Below are positions 1-8,862 of a stretch of DNA of 64,000 nt, piece by piece. Location of the stretch: the NCBI RefSeq assembly GCF_004168625.1, contig NZ_SDWW01000003.1, positions 62,001-126,000 on the forward strand. The letters are read 5' to 3'. The position numbers and the translations under genes are program-made. This stretch comes from Pengzhenrongella frigida. GTDB taxonomy: Bacteria; Actinomycetota; Actinomycetes; Actinomycetales; Cellulomonadaceae. Under the pieces are notes generated by a model. The model saw only the letters and a list, made by a program, of their open reading frames with translations, ran no database searches and was not told the origin of the DNA. The number at the start of each line of letters is the position of its first letter. The first letter of the stretch is position 1.

Positions 1-1575
1 GAGGAGCTGCGCCCGGCTGGCCAGGGCACGCGCCAGCAGCAGACGTCGACGCTCGCCGCCGGAGATCGTGGTGGCGTCCGACCCGAGCACCGTGTCCAGG
101 CCCTGCGGCAGGGCGGCCAGCCACGGGCCGAGCTCGACCCGCCCGAGCAGGTCGGTGGCCTCCTCGGGGGTGACGTCGCCGCGCGCGACCCGGAGGTTCT
201 CCAGCACGGTCGTGGCGAAGATGTGGGCGTCCTCGGCGGTGAGCACGACCTGGCGGCTCACCCAGGGTCGCGGCGCGCCCCACGCGGCCCGGCCGCCGAC
301 GGTCACCTGACCGCTGACCGGGGGCAGCAGACCGGCGAGGGTGAGCAGCACCGTGGTCTTGCCCAGGCCGCTGGCGCCGACGACGGCGATGGCCCGTCCC
401 GGGGCGACGTCCAGATCGATGCCGTGGGCCACGATCGGGCCGCCCGGCCACCCGACCGAGACGCCGACGGCGCTCAGCTGGGCCGTCGGCGCGCTGCCGT
501 CCGCTGCGCTGCCGCTGGTCGTTCTGTCGCTGGTCGCGTTGTCGAGCAGTCGCATGATCCGCAGCGCGGCGCCGCCGGACCGCACCAGCTGTGCGGCCGC
601 GGGGCCGAGCAGGGCGGTGCCCTCGAAGGCGGCGAGGGGGGTGAGCACGATGACCGCGAGCTCGACCGGCTGCATCGCCCCGGCGATCGTCGCCGGGACC
701 CCGAGGAGCAGGGACCCGAGCACCGCGACGCCCATCGCGAGGGTGTCGATGCCGGCGGCCAGGGCGGCCGGCCGCGCCCCGGCGTCCTTGGCCCGCGCCA
801 GGGCGACCTCCGTCCGGCGCAGCTCGGACAGCATCCCGTGGACCCCGCCCGACACCGTGAGCTCACCGGCACCGTCGACCATGGTCATCGCGGTCGCGCT
901 GAGCTCGCTGCGGGCAAGGATCTGGGCATGCTCGGACAGCCGGACCGACCGGATGGTCAGTGCGGGCCCGACGACGCCGGCGACCAGGAGGCACCCGGCC
1001 AGGACGATGCCGGCCCCGACGTTCAGCCAGCCCACCAGGACCGCCGAGCCGAGCCCCACGAGCGCCGCGACCGCGGCCGGGACGAGGGCGCGGACCACGA
1101 CGTCGCCCACCGAGTCGACGTCGGCCCCGGTGCGGGCCAGCAGATCACCGCGCCGCAGGGTCGTGACGGTGTCGGTTCGACCGCTCGCGAGGGTGGTGTA
1201 GACGCTCTCCCGGAGCGCCGCCATCCCCTCGAGCGCCACCTGGTGGGAGGCGAGCCGTTCGAGGTACCGGAGCACGGCGCGGGACGTGCCGAACAGGCGC
1301 ACGGCGACGGCCGCGACCGCCAGCTGGCCGAAGTCGGGCATCTGGGAGGCGCGCGCGATCATCCACGCCGCGGTCGCGGTCAGCGCCACGGCGCTCCCGA
1401 GCCCGGCGCTGCCCGCGAGGACAGCCCAGAGCAGGCGTCGTCGGTCGATGTGCAGCAGGCGGATCGACCGACGCAGGGCGGAGCGTTCCTCCTGGGGGAC
1501 AAGTCCCCTCGCGAGTGGATCGGTCGTCGTCGGCGCTTCGGACGGGTGCGCCGGCGCGCGGGTGGGCGCGCTCAC
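1..1575 (-). CDS. cydC: CydC, ABC exporter subunit for bd oxidase assembly (3' end cut by window)
   Basis: Half of the heterodimeric CydDC ABC exporter of the inner membrane, which moves glutathione/cysteine-type thiols outward and is needed to assemble cytochrome bd. 525 codons are visible: a hydrophobic six-helix domain over about residues 40-330, Walker A GASGLGKTT near residue 400 and the signature SGGERRR near residue 505. Walker B and the stop lie beyond the window edge. The start is the GTG at 1575, which overlaps the cydD stop as GTGA and implies translational coupling. It is the last gene of the cydABDC operon. The first 30 residues are a non-hydrophobic extension. The family call is firm; the C-terminus is unseen. 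Confidence 0.9.
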   Translation of the reverse strand, partial: MSAPTRAPAHPSEAPTTTDPLARGLVPQEERSALRRSIRLLHIDRRRLLWAVLAGSAGLGSAVALTATAAWMIARASQMPDFGQLAVAAVAVRLFGTSRAVLRYLERLASHQVALEGMAALRESVYTTLASGRTDTVTTLRRGDLLARTGADVDSVGDVVVRALVPAAVAALVGLGSAVLVGWLNVGAGIVLAGCLLVAGVVGPALTIRSVRLSEHAQILARSELSATAMTMVDGAGELTVSGGVHGMLSELRRTEVALARAKDAGARPAALAAGIDTLAMGVAVLGSLLLGVPATIAGAMQPVELAVIVLTPLAAFEGTALLGPAAAQLVRSGGAALRIMRLLDNATSDRTTSGSAADGSAPTAQLSAVGVSVGWPGGPIVAHGIDLDVAPGRAIAVVGASGLGKTTVLLTLAGLLPPVSGQVTVGGRAAWGAPRPWVSRQVVLTAEDAHIFATTVLENLRVARGDVTPEEATDLLGRVELGPWLAALPQGLDTVLGSDATTISGGERRRLLLARALASRAQLL

Positions 1576-3347
1576 GGCGTCGGCTCCGCACGGGCGGAAG
1601 CCGAGGTCGGGCTCGGGGTCGAGGTCGTGCGGGGCGCGTCGGGACGGTCGCCGTCGGCCGGGTCGGTGGCGCGGGATCGCACGGTCACGACGTCGTCGGC
1701 CCGGGCGATGAGGGCCTGCCGGTGCGCGATCACGAGCACCGTCCGTCCCTGGGCGCGGAGGCGGTCGACCGCGGTGAGCACGTGCTCCTCGGCCCGCGCG
1801 TCGAGGTGGGCGGTGGGCTCGTCGAGGACGACCAGGGGGTGGGTGCCGAGCAGCGCGCGCGTGAGGGCGAGGCGCTGGCGCTGACCGAGGGACAGCCCGA
1901 CGCCGCCCTGACCGAGCACGGAGTCCCACCCGTGGGGAAGCTGCGCCAGCACCTCGTCGAACCCGGTGTCGTGCGCCGCGACCCGGGCGCGGTCGTCGAC
2001 GGCCGCGGCCGCGTCCCCCAGGACGTTGGCCCGCACCGTCCCGGGCACGATCACGGGGCGCTGCGGCACCCAGGCGATCTGCGCCCACCAGGAGGCCGGA
2101 TCGACGTCGGACAGGCTGACCCCGGCGGAGGCGGGGGAGTCGCCGGCTGGGGTGGCGGGGACGAGCCGGACGGCCCCGTCGTCGGGGGTCAGCAGCCCGA
2201 GCACCACGGAGGCCGCGGTGGACTTGCCCGCACCGGAGGGGCCGACGAGCGCGAGCACCCGGCCGGGCCGCAGGCGCGCCTCGAGCTGCCACGGGGCCCA
2301 GGTGGCCCGGCCCGGCGCGGCGACGCTGACCGCGTCGAGCACGATGTCGGTCTGGCGCAGGTCGGGGGCGGGGCGCGTCCCCCGAGGAGGGAGCGGGTGC
2401 TCGATCACGGCGAAGCTCTGCGCTGCGGCGGCGATGCCGTCGGCGGAGGCGTGGAACTGCGCACCGACCTCCCGGATCGGCCGGTAGACCTCGGGCGCGA
2501 GCATGAGCACCGCGAGGCCGGTGACGAGGTCGATCCGGCCGTAGACCAGGCCCGTACCGATGCCCACCGCGACCAGAGCCACCGCGATCGAGGAGAGGAA
2601 CTCCAGGACCGCGCCCGACAGGAAGGCCACCCGCAGCGTGGCCATGGTGGTCCGCGTGTAGGCCCGGCCCAGCTCGCCGACCCTGGCTCCGGGTCCCTGC
2701 TCGCGTCCGAGGGCCTTGAGGGTGCCCAGGCCCGCGAGCAGATCCATCAGCTGGGCGCCGAGGCGTTGCATCGTGGCGAGCCGCTCGGCGGCGAACTTCT
2801 GGGTGAGCACGCCGATGAGCCACATGAAGACCGGGATGAGCGGGAGGGTGAACGCGATGGTGAGGGCCGCGACGAGGTTGAGGCCGAGCACGACGGCGAG
2901 GGTGGCGGGCGTGACGGTCGCGGCCAGCAGGAGCTGGGGCAGGTACCGCACGAAGTACGGCTCGAGGTCGTCCAGCCCGCGCGTGACCAGGGTGACGACG
3001 GCGGGCCCCTGCTCGGCCGCGAGCCAGCGCGGCCCGAGCTCGACCGTGCGGGTCAGGACCTGCTCCCGGAGCTCGGCGATCACGTGCGTGGCGGAGCGGT
3101 GCGCGCTCGACTCCTGCACGACGAGGACGCCCGCGCGCAACGCGACCACTGCGGCCAGGGCCGGCAGCAGCGTGGCGACGTGCGCCCACCCGGCGGTGCC
3201 GTCGATCACCGGCGCCACCGCGTGGGCGATCAGCAACGCCTGCGCCACCACCAGCGCCGCGGTGACGGCGCCGGTGGTGGCGGTGATCAGGATGTACCGA
3301 CGGGCCCCGCGGGTGTGGCGCAGCAGTCGTGGGTCCAGAGGTTTCAC
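1572..3347 (-). CDS. cydD: CydD, ABC exporter subunit for bd oxidase assembly
   Basis: Partner of CydC in the thiol exporter required for cytochrome bd maturation. 591 residues, the usual length for one fused membrane/ATPase half. It has an N-terminal six-helix domain, Walker A GPSGAGKST, the signature LSLGQRQR, and Walker B VLDEPTAHLD. The start is a GTG (V-K-P-L-D-P) at 3347, 14 bases after the cydB stop; no strong ribosome site precedes it, so translation is probably coupled to cydB. It overlaps cydC by four bases. A longer reading frame continues upstream through cydB but has no homology there. The order cydA-B-D-C is typical of actinobacteria. Confidence 0.92.
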   Translation of the reverse strand: MKPLDPRLLRHTRGARRYILITATTGAVTAALVVAQALLIAHAVAPVIDGTAGWAHVATLLPALAAVVALRAGVLVVQESSAHRSATHVIAELREQVLTRTVELGPRWLAAEQGPAVVTLVTRGLDDLEPYFVRYLPQLLLAATVTPATLAVVLGLNLVAALTIAFTLPLIPVFMWLIGVLTQKFAAERLATMQRLGAQLMDLLAGLGTLKALGREQGPGARVGELGRAYTRTTMATLRVAFLSGAVLEFLSSIAVALVAVGIGTGLVYGRIDLVTGLAVLMLAPEVYRPIREVGAQFHASADGIAAAAQSFAVIEHPLPPRGTRPAPDLRQTDIVLDAVSVAAPGRATWAPWQLEARLRPGRVLALVGPSGAGKSTAASVVLGLLTPDDGAVRLVPATPAGDSPASAGVSLSDVDPASWWAQIAWVPQRPVIVPGTVRANVLGDAAAAVDDRARVAAHDTGFDEVLAQLPHGWDSVLGQGGVGLSLGQRQRLALTRALLGTHPLVVLDEPTAHLDARAEEHVLTAVDRLRAQGRTVLVIAHRQALIARADDVVTVRSRATDPADGDRPDAPRTTSTPSPTSASARAEPTP

Positions 3348-3361
3348 AGCAGCTGCGGCGC

Positions 3362-4420
3362 CTAGCGGTCGACGTTCTCGAAGGAACGCTCCCGGAACGG
3401 GTGCAGGCCCGTGGCCGACCCGATCTGCGCGCCCGTGAGCCGAGCCCGGAACACCCAGAGCGTCCAGCCCTGGTAGGCCAGCACGATCGGGACCATGACG
3501 AGCGCGATCACGCTCATGACCTGCAACGTCGCCTTCGACGAGGAGGCCCCGGCGATGGTCAGGGACCAGTCGGGGTTCAGCGACGACGGCATGACGTTCG
3601 GGTACATGATCGAGAAGATCAGCGCCACGGCGGCGGCGATCGCGACGGCGTTCAGGGCGAAGGCCCAGCCCTCGCGGCGTGCCCGGGCCGCGATGACGAC
3701 CCCGACCAGGGAGAGCGCGGCGATGACGAGGGGGACCCAGGAGAACACGTTGGAGGAGAACGCGAGCTGCGCCCAGACGGCCCAGACCGCGGCCACGAGG
3801 AGCGAGCCGATCGAGAGGCGCTGGGCGAGCAGGCCGGCGCGCACGCGCACCTCGCCATCCGTCTTGAGGGCGAGGAAGACCGCTCCGTGGGTCAGGAACA
3901 GGGCGGCCGTGGTGACGCCGCCGAGCAGGGTGAACGGGGTGATGAGCGAGAAGAATCCGCCGGTGAGCTGGTGGTTCCCGTCGATGATCTCGATCTGCAT
4001 GCCCTGGACCAGGTTGGCGAACGCGACGCCCCACAGGACCGAGGGGATCCAGGCGCCGAACGTGTGCGCCCAGTCCCACCGGTTGCGCCAGATCGGGTCG
4101 TCGATCTTCTGGCGCCATTCGAAGGCGCAGATGCGCACGATGAGGGCCACGAGGATCAGGAGCAGCGCGAGGTAGAAGCCGGAGAACATCGTGGCGTACC
4201 ACTCCGGGAACGCCGCGAACGTGGCGCCGCCCGCGGTGAGCAGCCAGACCTCGTTGCCGTCCCAGATGGGCCCGACGGTGCGGAGCAGCATGCGCCGCTC
4301 GTTCTCGTTGCGGGCGAAGGGCTTGAGGAGCATGCCGACGCCGAAGTCGAAGCCTTCGAGGACGAGGTAGCCCGTCCACAGCACAGCGAGGAGGAGGAAC
4401 CAGAGGACGGAGAGATCCAT
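3362..4420 (-). CDS. cydB: Cytochrome bd ubiquinol/menaquinol oxidase subunit II
   Basis: Subunit II of the cytochrome bd quinol:O2 oxidoreductase, a high-affinity terminal oxidase in the cytoplasmic membrane. 352 residues; the N-terminus MDLSVLWFLLLAVLWTGYL followed by EGFDFGVGML is the family hallmark, and eight to nine hydrophobic segments follow. The ATG at 4420 is preceded by GGAG at a suitable distance and lies 32 bases after the cydA stop. CydB carries no haem ligands itself but is obligatory for the haem b595/d site. Same-strand neighbours cydA and cydDC show it is in the complete operon. Confidence 0.96.
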   Translation of the reverse strand: MDLSVLWFLLLAVLWTGYLVLEGFDFGVGMLLKPFARNENERRMLLRTVGPIWDGNEVWLLTAGGATFAAFPEWYATMFSGFYLALLLILVALIVRICAFEWRQKIDDPIWRNRWDWAHTFGAWIPSVLWGVAFANLVQGMQIEIIDGNHQLTGGFFSLITPFTLLGGVTTAALFLTHGAVFLALKTDGEVRVRAGLLAQRLSIGSLLVAAVWAVWAQLAFSSNVFSWVPLVIAALSLVGVVIAARARREGWAFALNAVAIAAAVALIFSIMYPNVMPSSLNPDWSLTIAGASSSKATLQVMSVIALVMVPIVLAYQGWTLWVFRARLTGAQIGSATGLHPFRERSFENVDR

Positions 4421-4452
4421 GATGTGCGTCTCCAGCGGGTTTCGAGCGGCGG

Positions 4453-5940
4453 TCAGTAGGCGAAGGACAGGGTGGGCTCAGGCTGCCCAGGGAGCTGCTC
4501 CGACGTCGGCACCTCCGGTTCGATGCCCTCGCGGACGTAGCGACGCAGCAGGAAGAACCAGACCGCTCCGAGGGCTGCGTACAACAGCGTGAAGATGACC
4601 ATCGAGGTGAGGACCGACCAGGCGGGCACGACGGTCGAGACACCCTGCTGCGTGAGCAGGTAGACGTTGTCGACCGGGTTGGCGGGGTTCGGTGCCACCA
4701 CCCACGGCTGACGGCCCATCTCGGTGAAGATCCAGCCGAAGGAGGCGGCCAGGAACGGCATCGGCAGCGCGAGCAGGCACAGCCGGGAGAACCAGACGCT
4801 GTCGGTCACCCGGCCCTTGCGCAGCAGCCACAGGCCGGCGAGCGCGAGCACGGCGGAGAAGACGCCGAGGCCGATCATCAGCCGGAAGCTCCAGTAGGTC
4901 ACCATCAGGTTCGGCGTGTAGTCCTGGTCCGGTCCGAACTGGTCGGCGAAGCGGGCCTGCGCCTCCGACTGGAGGTCGTTGACGCCGGGCAGGAAGCTCT
5001 CGGGACCGGAGAAGTGGCCGGTGCCGAGGAAGGACGTCAGTCCCGGGACCGACAGGAGGCGGGTGGAGCTGTCGCAGTTGTTGGACAGGTCGCCGATCGT
5101 GAGCAGCGAGAACGGTGCGGCCTCGGTGCTCTCGCACTGAGCCTCGGCCGCAGCCATCTTGGAGGGCTGCTGCTCGTACATGAGCTTGCCCTGCGCGTCG
5201 CCGGTGCCGATCACGGCGATCCCGGCGATCACCATCGCGACCAGGCCGATGTAGGCGGCGGGCCGCCAGGTCAGGCGCGCCTCCTCGGTGCGGCCGGCCT
5301 TGACCGAGCGGACGATCCACCAGCCGGAGATCCCGGCCACGAACGTCCCGGCCACGAGCCAGGAGGTCGCGATCGTGTGCGGGAAGGCGGCCAGGAGGGT
5401 GCTGTTGGTCAGGACGGCGAAGATGCCCTGGACCCCGTCGAGCTCCGCGCGGCCGGTCTCCGGGTTGAAGACCGCTCCGACGGGGTGCTGCATCCAGGAG
5501 TTCGCGGCGAGGATGAAGTACGCCGACGCGGTGGTCCCGAACGCGACGAGCCAGATGCAGGCGAGGTGCACCTTCTTCGGGAGCCGGTCCCAGCCGAAGA
5601 TCCACAGGCCGAGGAACGTGGACTCGAGGAAGAACGCGACCAGCGCCTCGATCGCCAGCGGGGCGCCGAAGATGTCGCCCACGAACCGGGAGTACTCGGA
5701 CCAGTTCATGCCGAACTGGAACTCCTGCACGATCCCCGTGGCGACGCCCAGGGCGAAGTTGATCAGCAGGAGCTTGCCGAAGAACTTCGTCATCTTGAGC
5801 CATCGCTCGCTGCCCGTGCGCACCCAGAGGGTGTGCATGATCGCGACGAGGGGCGCGAGGCCGATCGTCAGTGGGACGAGGATGAAGTGGTAGACGGTGA
5901 TGATGCCGAACTGCCACCGAGCGAGGTCTAGAGCTTCCAC
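4453..5940 (-). CDS. cydA: Cytochrome bd oxidase subunit I
   Basis: Haem-bearing and quinol-oxidising subunit of cytochrome bd. 495 residues. Candidate haem ligands are H18 (TVYHF), H188 (AAFPHT) and M408 (FTEMGRQPW). The quinol loop with KLMYEQQPSKMAAAEA around residues 252-267 is the short-Q-loop type usual in Gram-positives. The start is a GTG at 5940 preceded by GAAGGA seven bases upstream. It is the first gene of the operon, so the region 5941-6216 should carry the promoter. The enzyme is non-proton-pumping and supports respiration at low oxygen or under nitrosative stress (family knowledge). Confidence 0.96.
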   Translation of the reverse strand: MEALDLARWQFGIITVYHFILVPLTIGLAPLVAIMHTLWVRTGSERWLKMTKFFGKLLLINFALGVATGIVQEFQFGMNWSEYSRFVGDIFGAPLAIEALVAFFLESTFLGLWIFGWDRLPKKVHLACIWLVAFGTTASAYFILAANSWMQHPVGAVFNPETGRAELDGVQGIFAVLTNSTLLAAFPHTIATSWLVAGTFVAGISGWWIVRSVKAGRTEEARLTWRPAAYIGLVAMVIAGIAVIGTGDAQGKLMYEQQPSKMAAAEAQCESTEAAPFSLLTIGDLSNNCDSSTRLLSVPGLTSFLGTGHFSGPESFLPGVNDLQSEAQARFADQFGPDQDYTPNLMVTYWSFRLMIGLGVFSAVLALAGLWLLRKGRVTDSVWFSRLCLLALPMPFLAASFGWIFTEMGRQPWVVAPNPANPVDNVYLLTQQGVSTVVPAWSVLTSMVIFTLLYAALGAVWFFLLRRYVREGIEPEVPTSEQLPGQPEPTLSFAY

Positions 5941-6216
5941 TGAATCGTCCTTCGGGGCGTACGAGTGAGATCTTCAGGACAATACGTGCGGGATGCGACC
6001 GGCCGGCTCACAAGGTGCCGGCCCGGTTCACGATGCGTCGGCGCCGTGGATGCCCACTCCCGCACGGGTGGCTCCAGCGCGTCGCTCGGGGGTGCCACCT
6101 AGGGGAAACCTAGCAGCGGGCCCCCTGGGGATTTGGGACTTATGGCCGTGTCCCTCGACACACACCGTCAGGGGCGTTTGGCCACGTCGCGGGCGGTATT
6201 GCAGGCAAGTCGACCC
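5941..6216 (-). promoter_or_regulatory. Leader/promoter region of cydABDC with two inverted repeats
   Basis: 276 bases without a gene between cydA and the next minus-strand gene. Two small inverted repeats are visible: CTAGG-GGAAA-CCTAG at 6099-6113 and GTGT-CCCTCG-ACAC at 6148-6161. Neither matches the TGTGA-N8-TCACA pattern of the NADH-sensing Rex repressor that controls cyd operons in several actinobacteria. No clear -10/-35 pair can be picked. Which repeat, if either, is an operator is unknown. Confidence 0.3.
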
Positions 6217-6747
6217 TTACCTCGGCCGCCAGAACGGGACGAAGCGCGGCGTGCGTCTCGCGTACGCGGGGTAGTCGGCAAAGCGCGCGGCCAGGTGGCC
6301 CTCCTCCCAGCGCGCCTTGCGGTGGAGGAGCGCCACGAGCAGACCGAAGAAGAGCAGCCGCAGGACGCTGCCCGACGCGACCGCGAGGGCGCCCATGAGG
6401 AGCAGCAGCCCGCTGTAGATGGGGTGCCGGACGAACCCGTACAGGCCGCCGGTGCGCAGGCGGGCGTGCGCGTTGGGCAGCGGGGCGGCGGTCAGACCCC
6501 GCCCGAGCCCGGTGGCACCGAGCGCCATCACGAGCACACCGACGACGACGGCGACCAGGCAGGCCACGGCGAGAGCGCGGGGGACAGGCCAGTCGTCTCG
6601 ACCCGGGAGGACGACGATGACCGCGATGAGGGCGAACTGGGCGGCGACGAGCAGGCGCGCGGTCCGGACGTCCTGGGGGCGGTGTGCCGATCCGGACGGC
6701 GTGGTGGCGCGGTCGGTCATCGGGTCGTGATCCTCGGTCGGACTCAT
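6217..6747 (-). CDS. Isoprenylcysteine carboxyl methyltransferase-family membrane protein
   Basis: Small integral membrane protein of the ICMT/PEMT-like family (S-adenosylmethionine-dependent methyltransferases; bacterial members mostly uncharacterised). 176 residues with about four hydrophobic segments. The core motif LYGFVRHPIYSGLLL near residue 105 and a C-terminal EEGHLAARFADYPAYARRTPRFVPF contain the RHPxY and E-x-x-L...Y-x-x-Y features of the SAM-binding half. The ATG at 6747 has AAGGA about ten bases upstream; an internal ATG at 6720 is the alternative. It lies 42 bases after the sensor kinase stop, so it may be the last gene of that operon. The substrate cannot be inferred. Confidence 0.75.
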   Translation of the reverse strand: MSPTEDHDPMTDRATTPSGSAHRPQDVRTARLLVAAQFALIAVIVVLPGRDDWPVPRALAVACLVAVVVGVLVMALGATGLGRGLTAAPLPNAHARLRTGGLYGFVRHPIYSGLLLLMGALAVASGSVLRLLFFGLLVALLHRKARWEEGHLAARFADYPAYARRTPRFVPFWRPR

Positions 6748-6789
6748 CGAAGGCGATCCTTGCTGCTGATCGGAGGTCTGCGTGCCAGC

Positions 6790-8061
6790 CTAGGCCGGGA
6801 GCTCGAGCACGACGCGCGCGCCGCCCGTGGCGCTCGCGCCGAGAACGAGACGGCCGGCCGCCTTCTCGGCGGTGCGGCGGGCCACGTCGAGGCCGAGCCC
6901 GGTGGAGCCGGCGCCGCTGCGGCCGCGGTCCACCGCGTCCGGCCGCTCGAACCCGGGACCGTCATCCTCGACGACGACCTCGACGACGCCCGGGCGGGTC
7001 CGGACGGCGAGCCCGAACGGGACGCGGTCGGGGGTGTGGCTGAACACGTTGTCGACCAGGACATCGAGCGCGACCCCCAGCTCGCCAGCGCCGACCCCGA
7101 CCTCGAGGACGCCGTCGGGCACCTCGACCCGTAGCTCGCGCCCTTGGTCGGCCGCCAGCACGGCCCAGAACCGCGCGCGCTCGCGGACCACCCGCGCCGC
7201 GTCGCAGCGACCGTGCGACGCGTCGTCGTGCCGGGGGTGCCGGGCGGTCCAGACGATCGCATCCACGGCCCGGACGAGCTCGTCGACGTGGCCACTCATC
7301 CGCTCGCGCTCCTGGGGTTCGGTCAGCAGGTCCACATCGAGGCGCAGCGCGGTGATCGGCGTCCGCAGACGGTGGGACAGGTCGGCCACCAGCTCGCGCT
7401 CGTCGGCGAGCAGCCCCGCGACCCGGGCGCCGAGCCCGTTCAGGACGCGACCGACGGAGGCGACCTCGGCGGGTCCCGACGGCGCCACGCGTGCCGTCAG
7501 CTCGCCCGCGCCGAGGCGCTCGGCCACGTCGGAGAGGTCCGTGACGGACCGGGCGAGCCGACGCGCGATCCGGTCCCCGGCGAGGACGGTGCCCGCGAGC
7601 AGGACCGCGCCGACGGTCGCGAGGACGAGCCAGGACTGCCGGACGCCGGACGTCAGCTCCGAGTCGGGCACGAAGGTGCGGACGACGGCCAGGCCGGCGG
7701 TGCTCCCGACCGGCAGCAAGACCTCGACACCGCCGTCCGCCCGGGCGGTGAGCGCGCGTCCGCTCGCCGCGACCTCGGCCGCGGGCGATCTGGTGGCCGG
7801 CTCGCCCATGCTCGTCGCGTCGGGGAGGAACACCGTGGTGCGCCGGGCGTCGTCGTTCACGGACAGGATCGTGGCCTCGAGCCGGGCCTCGTCCTGCGCG
7901 GCGCCGCCGGCGAAGACGGCCACGCTCTGCGCGTCGCGCAGGCCCGCGTCGAGCGCGCGCTCCAGGGCGAGGGAGCGGGCCAGGATGCCCAGCGGGACCA
8001 GGAAGGCGACGAGAACGACCGAGGTCATGGCGAGCCCGTACTGGACCAGGAGCCGCCTCAT
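6790..8061 (-). CDS. OmpR-type sensor histidine kinase
   Basis: Membrane sensor kinase, 423 residues. A first transmembrane segment (about 10-32), an extracytoplasmic sensor stretch (about 33-145), a second segment (about 150-170) and a HAMP domain precede the H-box DLSHRLRTPITALRLD (phospho-acceptor His near residue 230). The N-box LVDNVFSHTP and G-boxes DDGPGF and GSTGLGLDVA follow. The ATG at 8061 overlaps the regulator stop as ATGA, so the two are co-translated. The signal sensed is unknown; the divergent secreted-domain protein at 8863 is a likely functional partner or target. Confidence 0.9.
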   Translation of the reverse strand: MRRLLVQYGLAMTSVVLVAFLVPLGILARSLALERALDAGLRDAQSVAVFAGGAAQDEARLEATILSVNDDARRTTVFLPDATSMGEPATRSPAAEVAASGRALTARADGGVEVLLPVGSTAGLAVVRTFVPDSELTSGVRQSWLVLATVGAVLLAGTVLAGDRIARRLARSVTDLSDVAERLGAGELTARVAPSGPAEVASVGRVLNGLGARVAGLLADERELVADLSHRLRTPITALRLDVDLLTEPQERERMSGHVDELVRAVDAIVWTARHPRHDDASHGRCDAARVVRERARFWAVLAADQGRELRVEVPDGVLEVGVGAGELGVALDVLVDNVFSHTPDRVPFGLAVRTRPGVVEVVVEDDGPGFERPDAVDRGRSGAGSTGLGLDVARRTAEKAAGRLVLGASATGGARVVLELPA

Positions 8062-8738
8062 GTCGGTGGGGCGAGCTTGACGCCCACTCCCCGCACGCGG
8101 TGCAGGTAGCGCGGGGCGTCCGCACTCTCGCCGAGCTTGCGTCGCAGCCAGTGGAGGTGCACGTCGACGGTCTTGTCCGCGCCGCCGTAGGGCTGGTTCC
8201 AGACCTTCGCGAGCAGCTCGCGCTTGCCGATCACCTCGCCGGCCCGCTCGGCCAGGTAGTGCAGGAGGTCGAACTCCTTGGGGCTCAGGTCGAGGGTGAC
8301 CCCGTCGAGCTGGACCGAGCGCGCCCGCGCGTCGATCACCAGCGCGCCGACGGTGACCGGCCCCGGCGGCCGCCCGGGATCGGCGCGCCGGAGCACGGCC
8401 CGGATCCGCGCGTCGAGCTGGTCGGCGGCGAACGGTTTGACGAGGTAGTCGTCGGCGCCCCCGTCGAGCAGGGCGACGATCCCCGCGCCGTCGTCGCGCG
8501 CACTCAGGACGATGACGGGCACGTCGCTCACGGCGCGGATCATGGCGAGCAGCGAGGCGCCGTCCAGGTCGGGCAGTCCGAGGTCGAGGAGGACGACGTC
8601 GGGCCGGTGGGCGACGAGGCTCTGCAGGCCGTCCATCGCGGTGGGTGCGGTCATCGTGGAGTGGTCCCGCGCGGACAGCGCGCGCACCAGGGCGGTGCGA
8701 ATCGTCGCATCGTCCTCGACGATCAGAACATCGGCCAC
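8058..8738 (-). CDS. OmpR/PhoB-family response regulator
   Basis: DNA-binding partner of the adjacent kinase. 226 residues: a receiver domain with acidic pair E8/D9-D10, phospho-acceptor D52 (LLDLGLPD) and the conserved Lys of YLVKPF near 103, then a winged-helix domain with LSPKEFDLLHYLAERAGEV and the wing DKTVDVHLHWLRRKLG. The start is the ATG at 8738. The 124-base gap to the divergent gene at 8863 contains a seven-base direct repeat with 11-base periodicity, the arrangement such regulators bind, so autoregulation plus control of the divergent gene is likely. Confidence 0.93.
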   Translation of the reverse strand: MADVLIVEDDATIRTALVRALSARDHSTMTAPTAMDGLQSLVAHRPDVVLLDLGLPDLDGASLLAMIRAVSDVPVIVLSARDDGAGIVALLDGGADDYLVKPFAADQLDARIRAVLRRADPGRPPGPVTVGALVIDARARSVQLDGVTLDLSPKEFDLLHYLAERAGEVIGKRELLAKVWNQPYGGADKTVDVHLHWLRRKLGESADAPRYLHRVRGVGVKLAPPT

Positions 8739-8821
8739 ATCTCGGACCGTAGGGCATCGGAGCGGCCTTCGGGGCGGCGCGGCCCGATCTGGTGAGGTGC
8801 CGGCGCCGAACTTGTCGTGGC

Positions 8822-8839
8822 CTTAACCCTCCCTTCACC
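8822..8839 (+). promoter_or_regulatory. Candidate response-regulator direct repeat
   Basis: CTTAACC (8822-8828) and CTTCACC (8833-8839) are direct repeats starting 11 bases apart, one helical turn. This is the spacing of binding sites for PhoP/OmpR-type regulators such as the actinobacterial PHO box (GTTCACC repeats). They sit 24-41 bases before the ATG at 8863, in the divergent region shared with the two-component genes. Assignment to that regulator is an inference from position and periodicity. Confidence 0.4.
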
Positions 8840-8862
8840 AGGCTCTGCGGGAAGATGCCGGG

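Noticed and set aside
223-3365. Long open frames on the plus strand opposite cydC/cydD
   Set aside because: They are GC-driven shadows: compositionally Arg/Gly/Ala biased, with no domains, exactly antisense to well-conserved cyd genes. The same applies to most other long overlapping frames.
5941-6216. Rex operator before cydA
   Set aside because: No TGTGA-N8-TCACA-type site could be found on either strand.
5993-6274. 93-residue plus-strand ORF upstream of cydA
   Set aside because: No ribosome site, no recognisable motif, and it overlaps the 3' end of the methyltransferase-like gene on the other strand.
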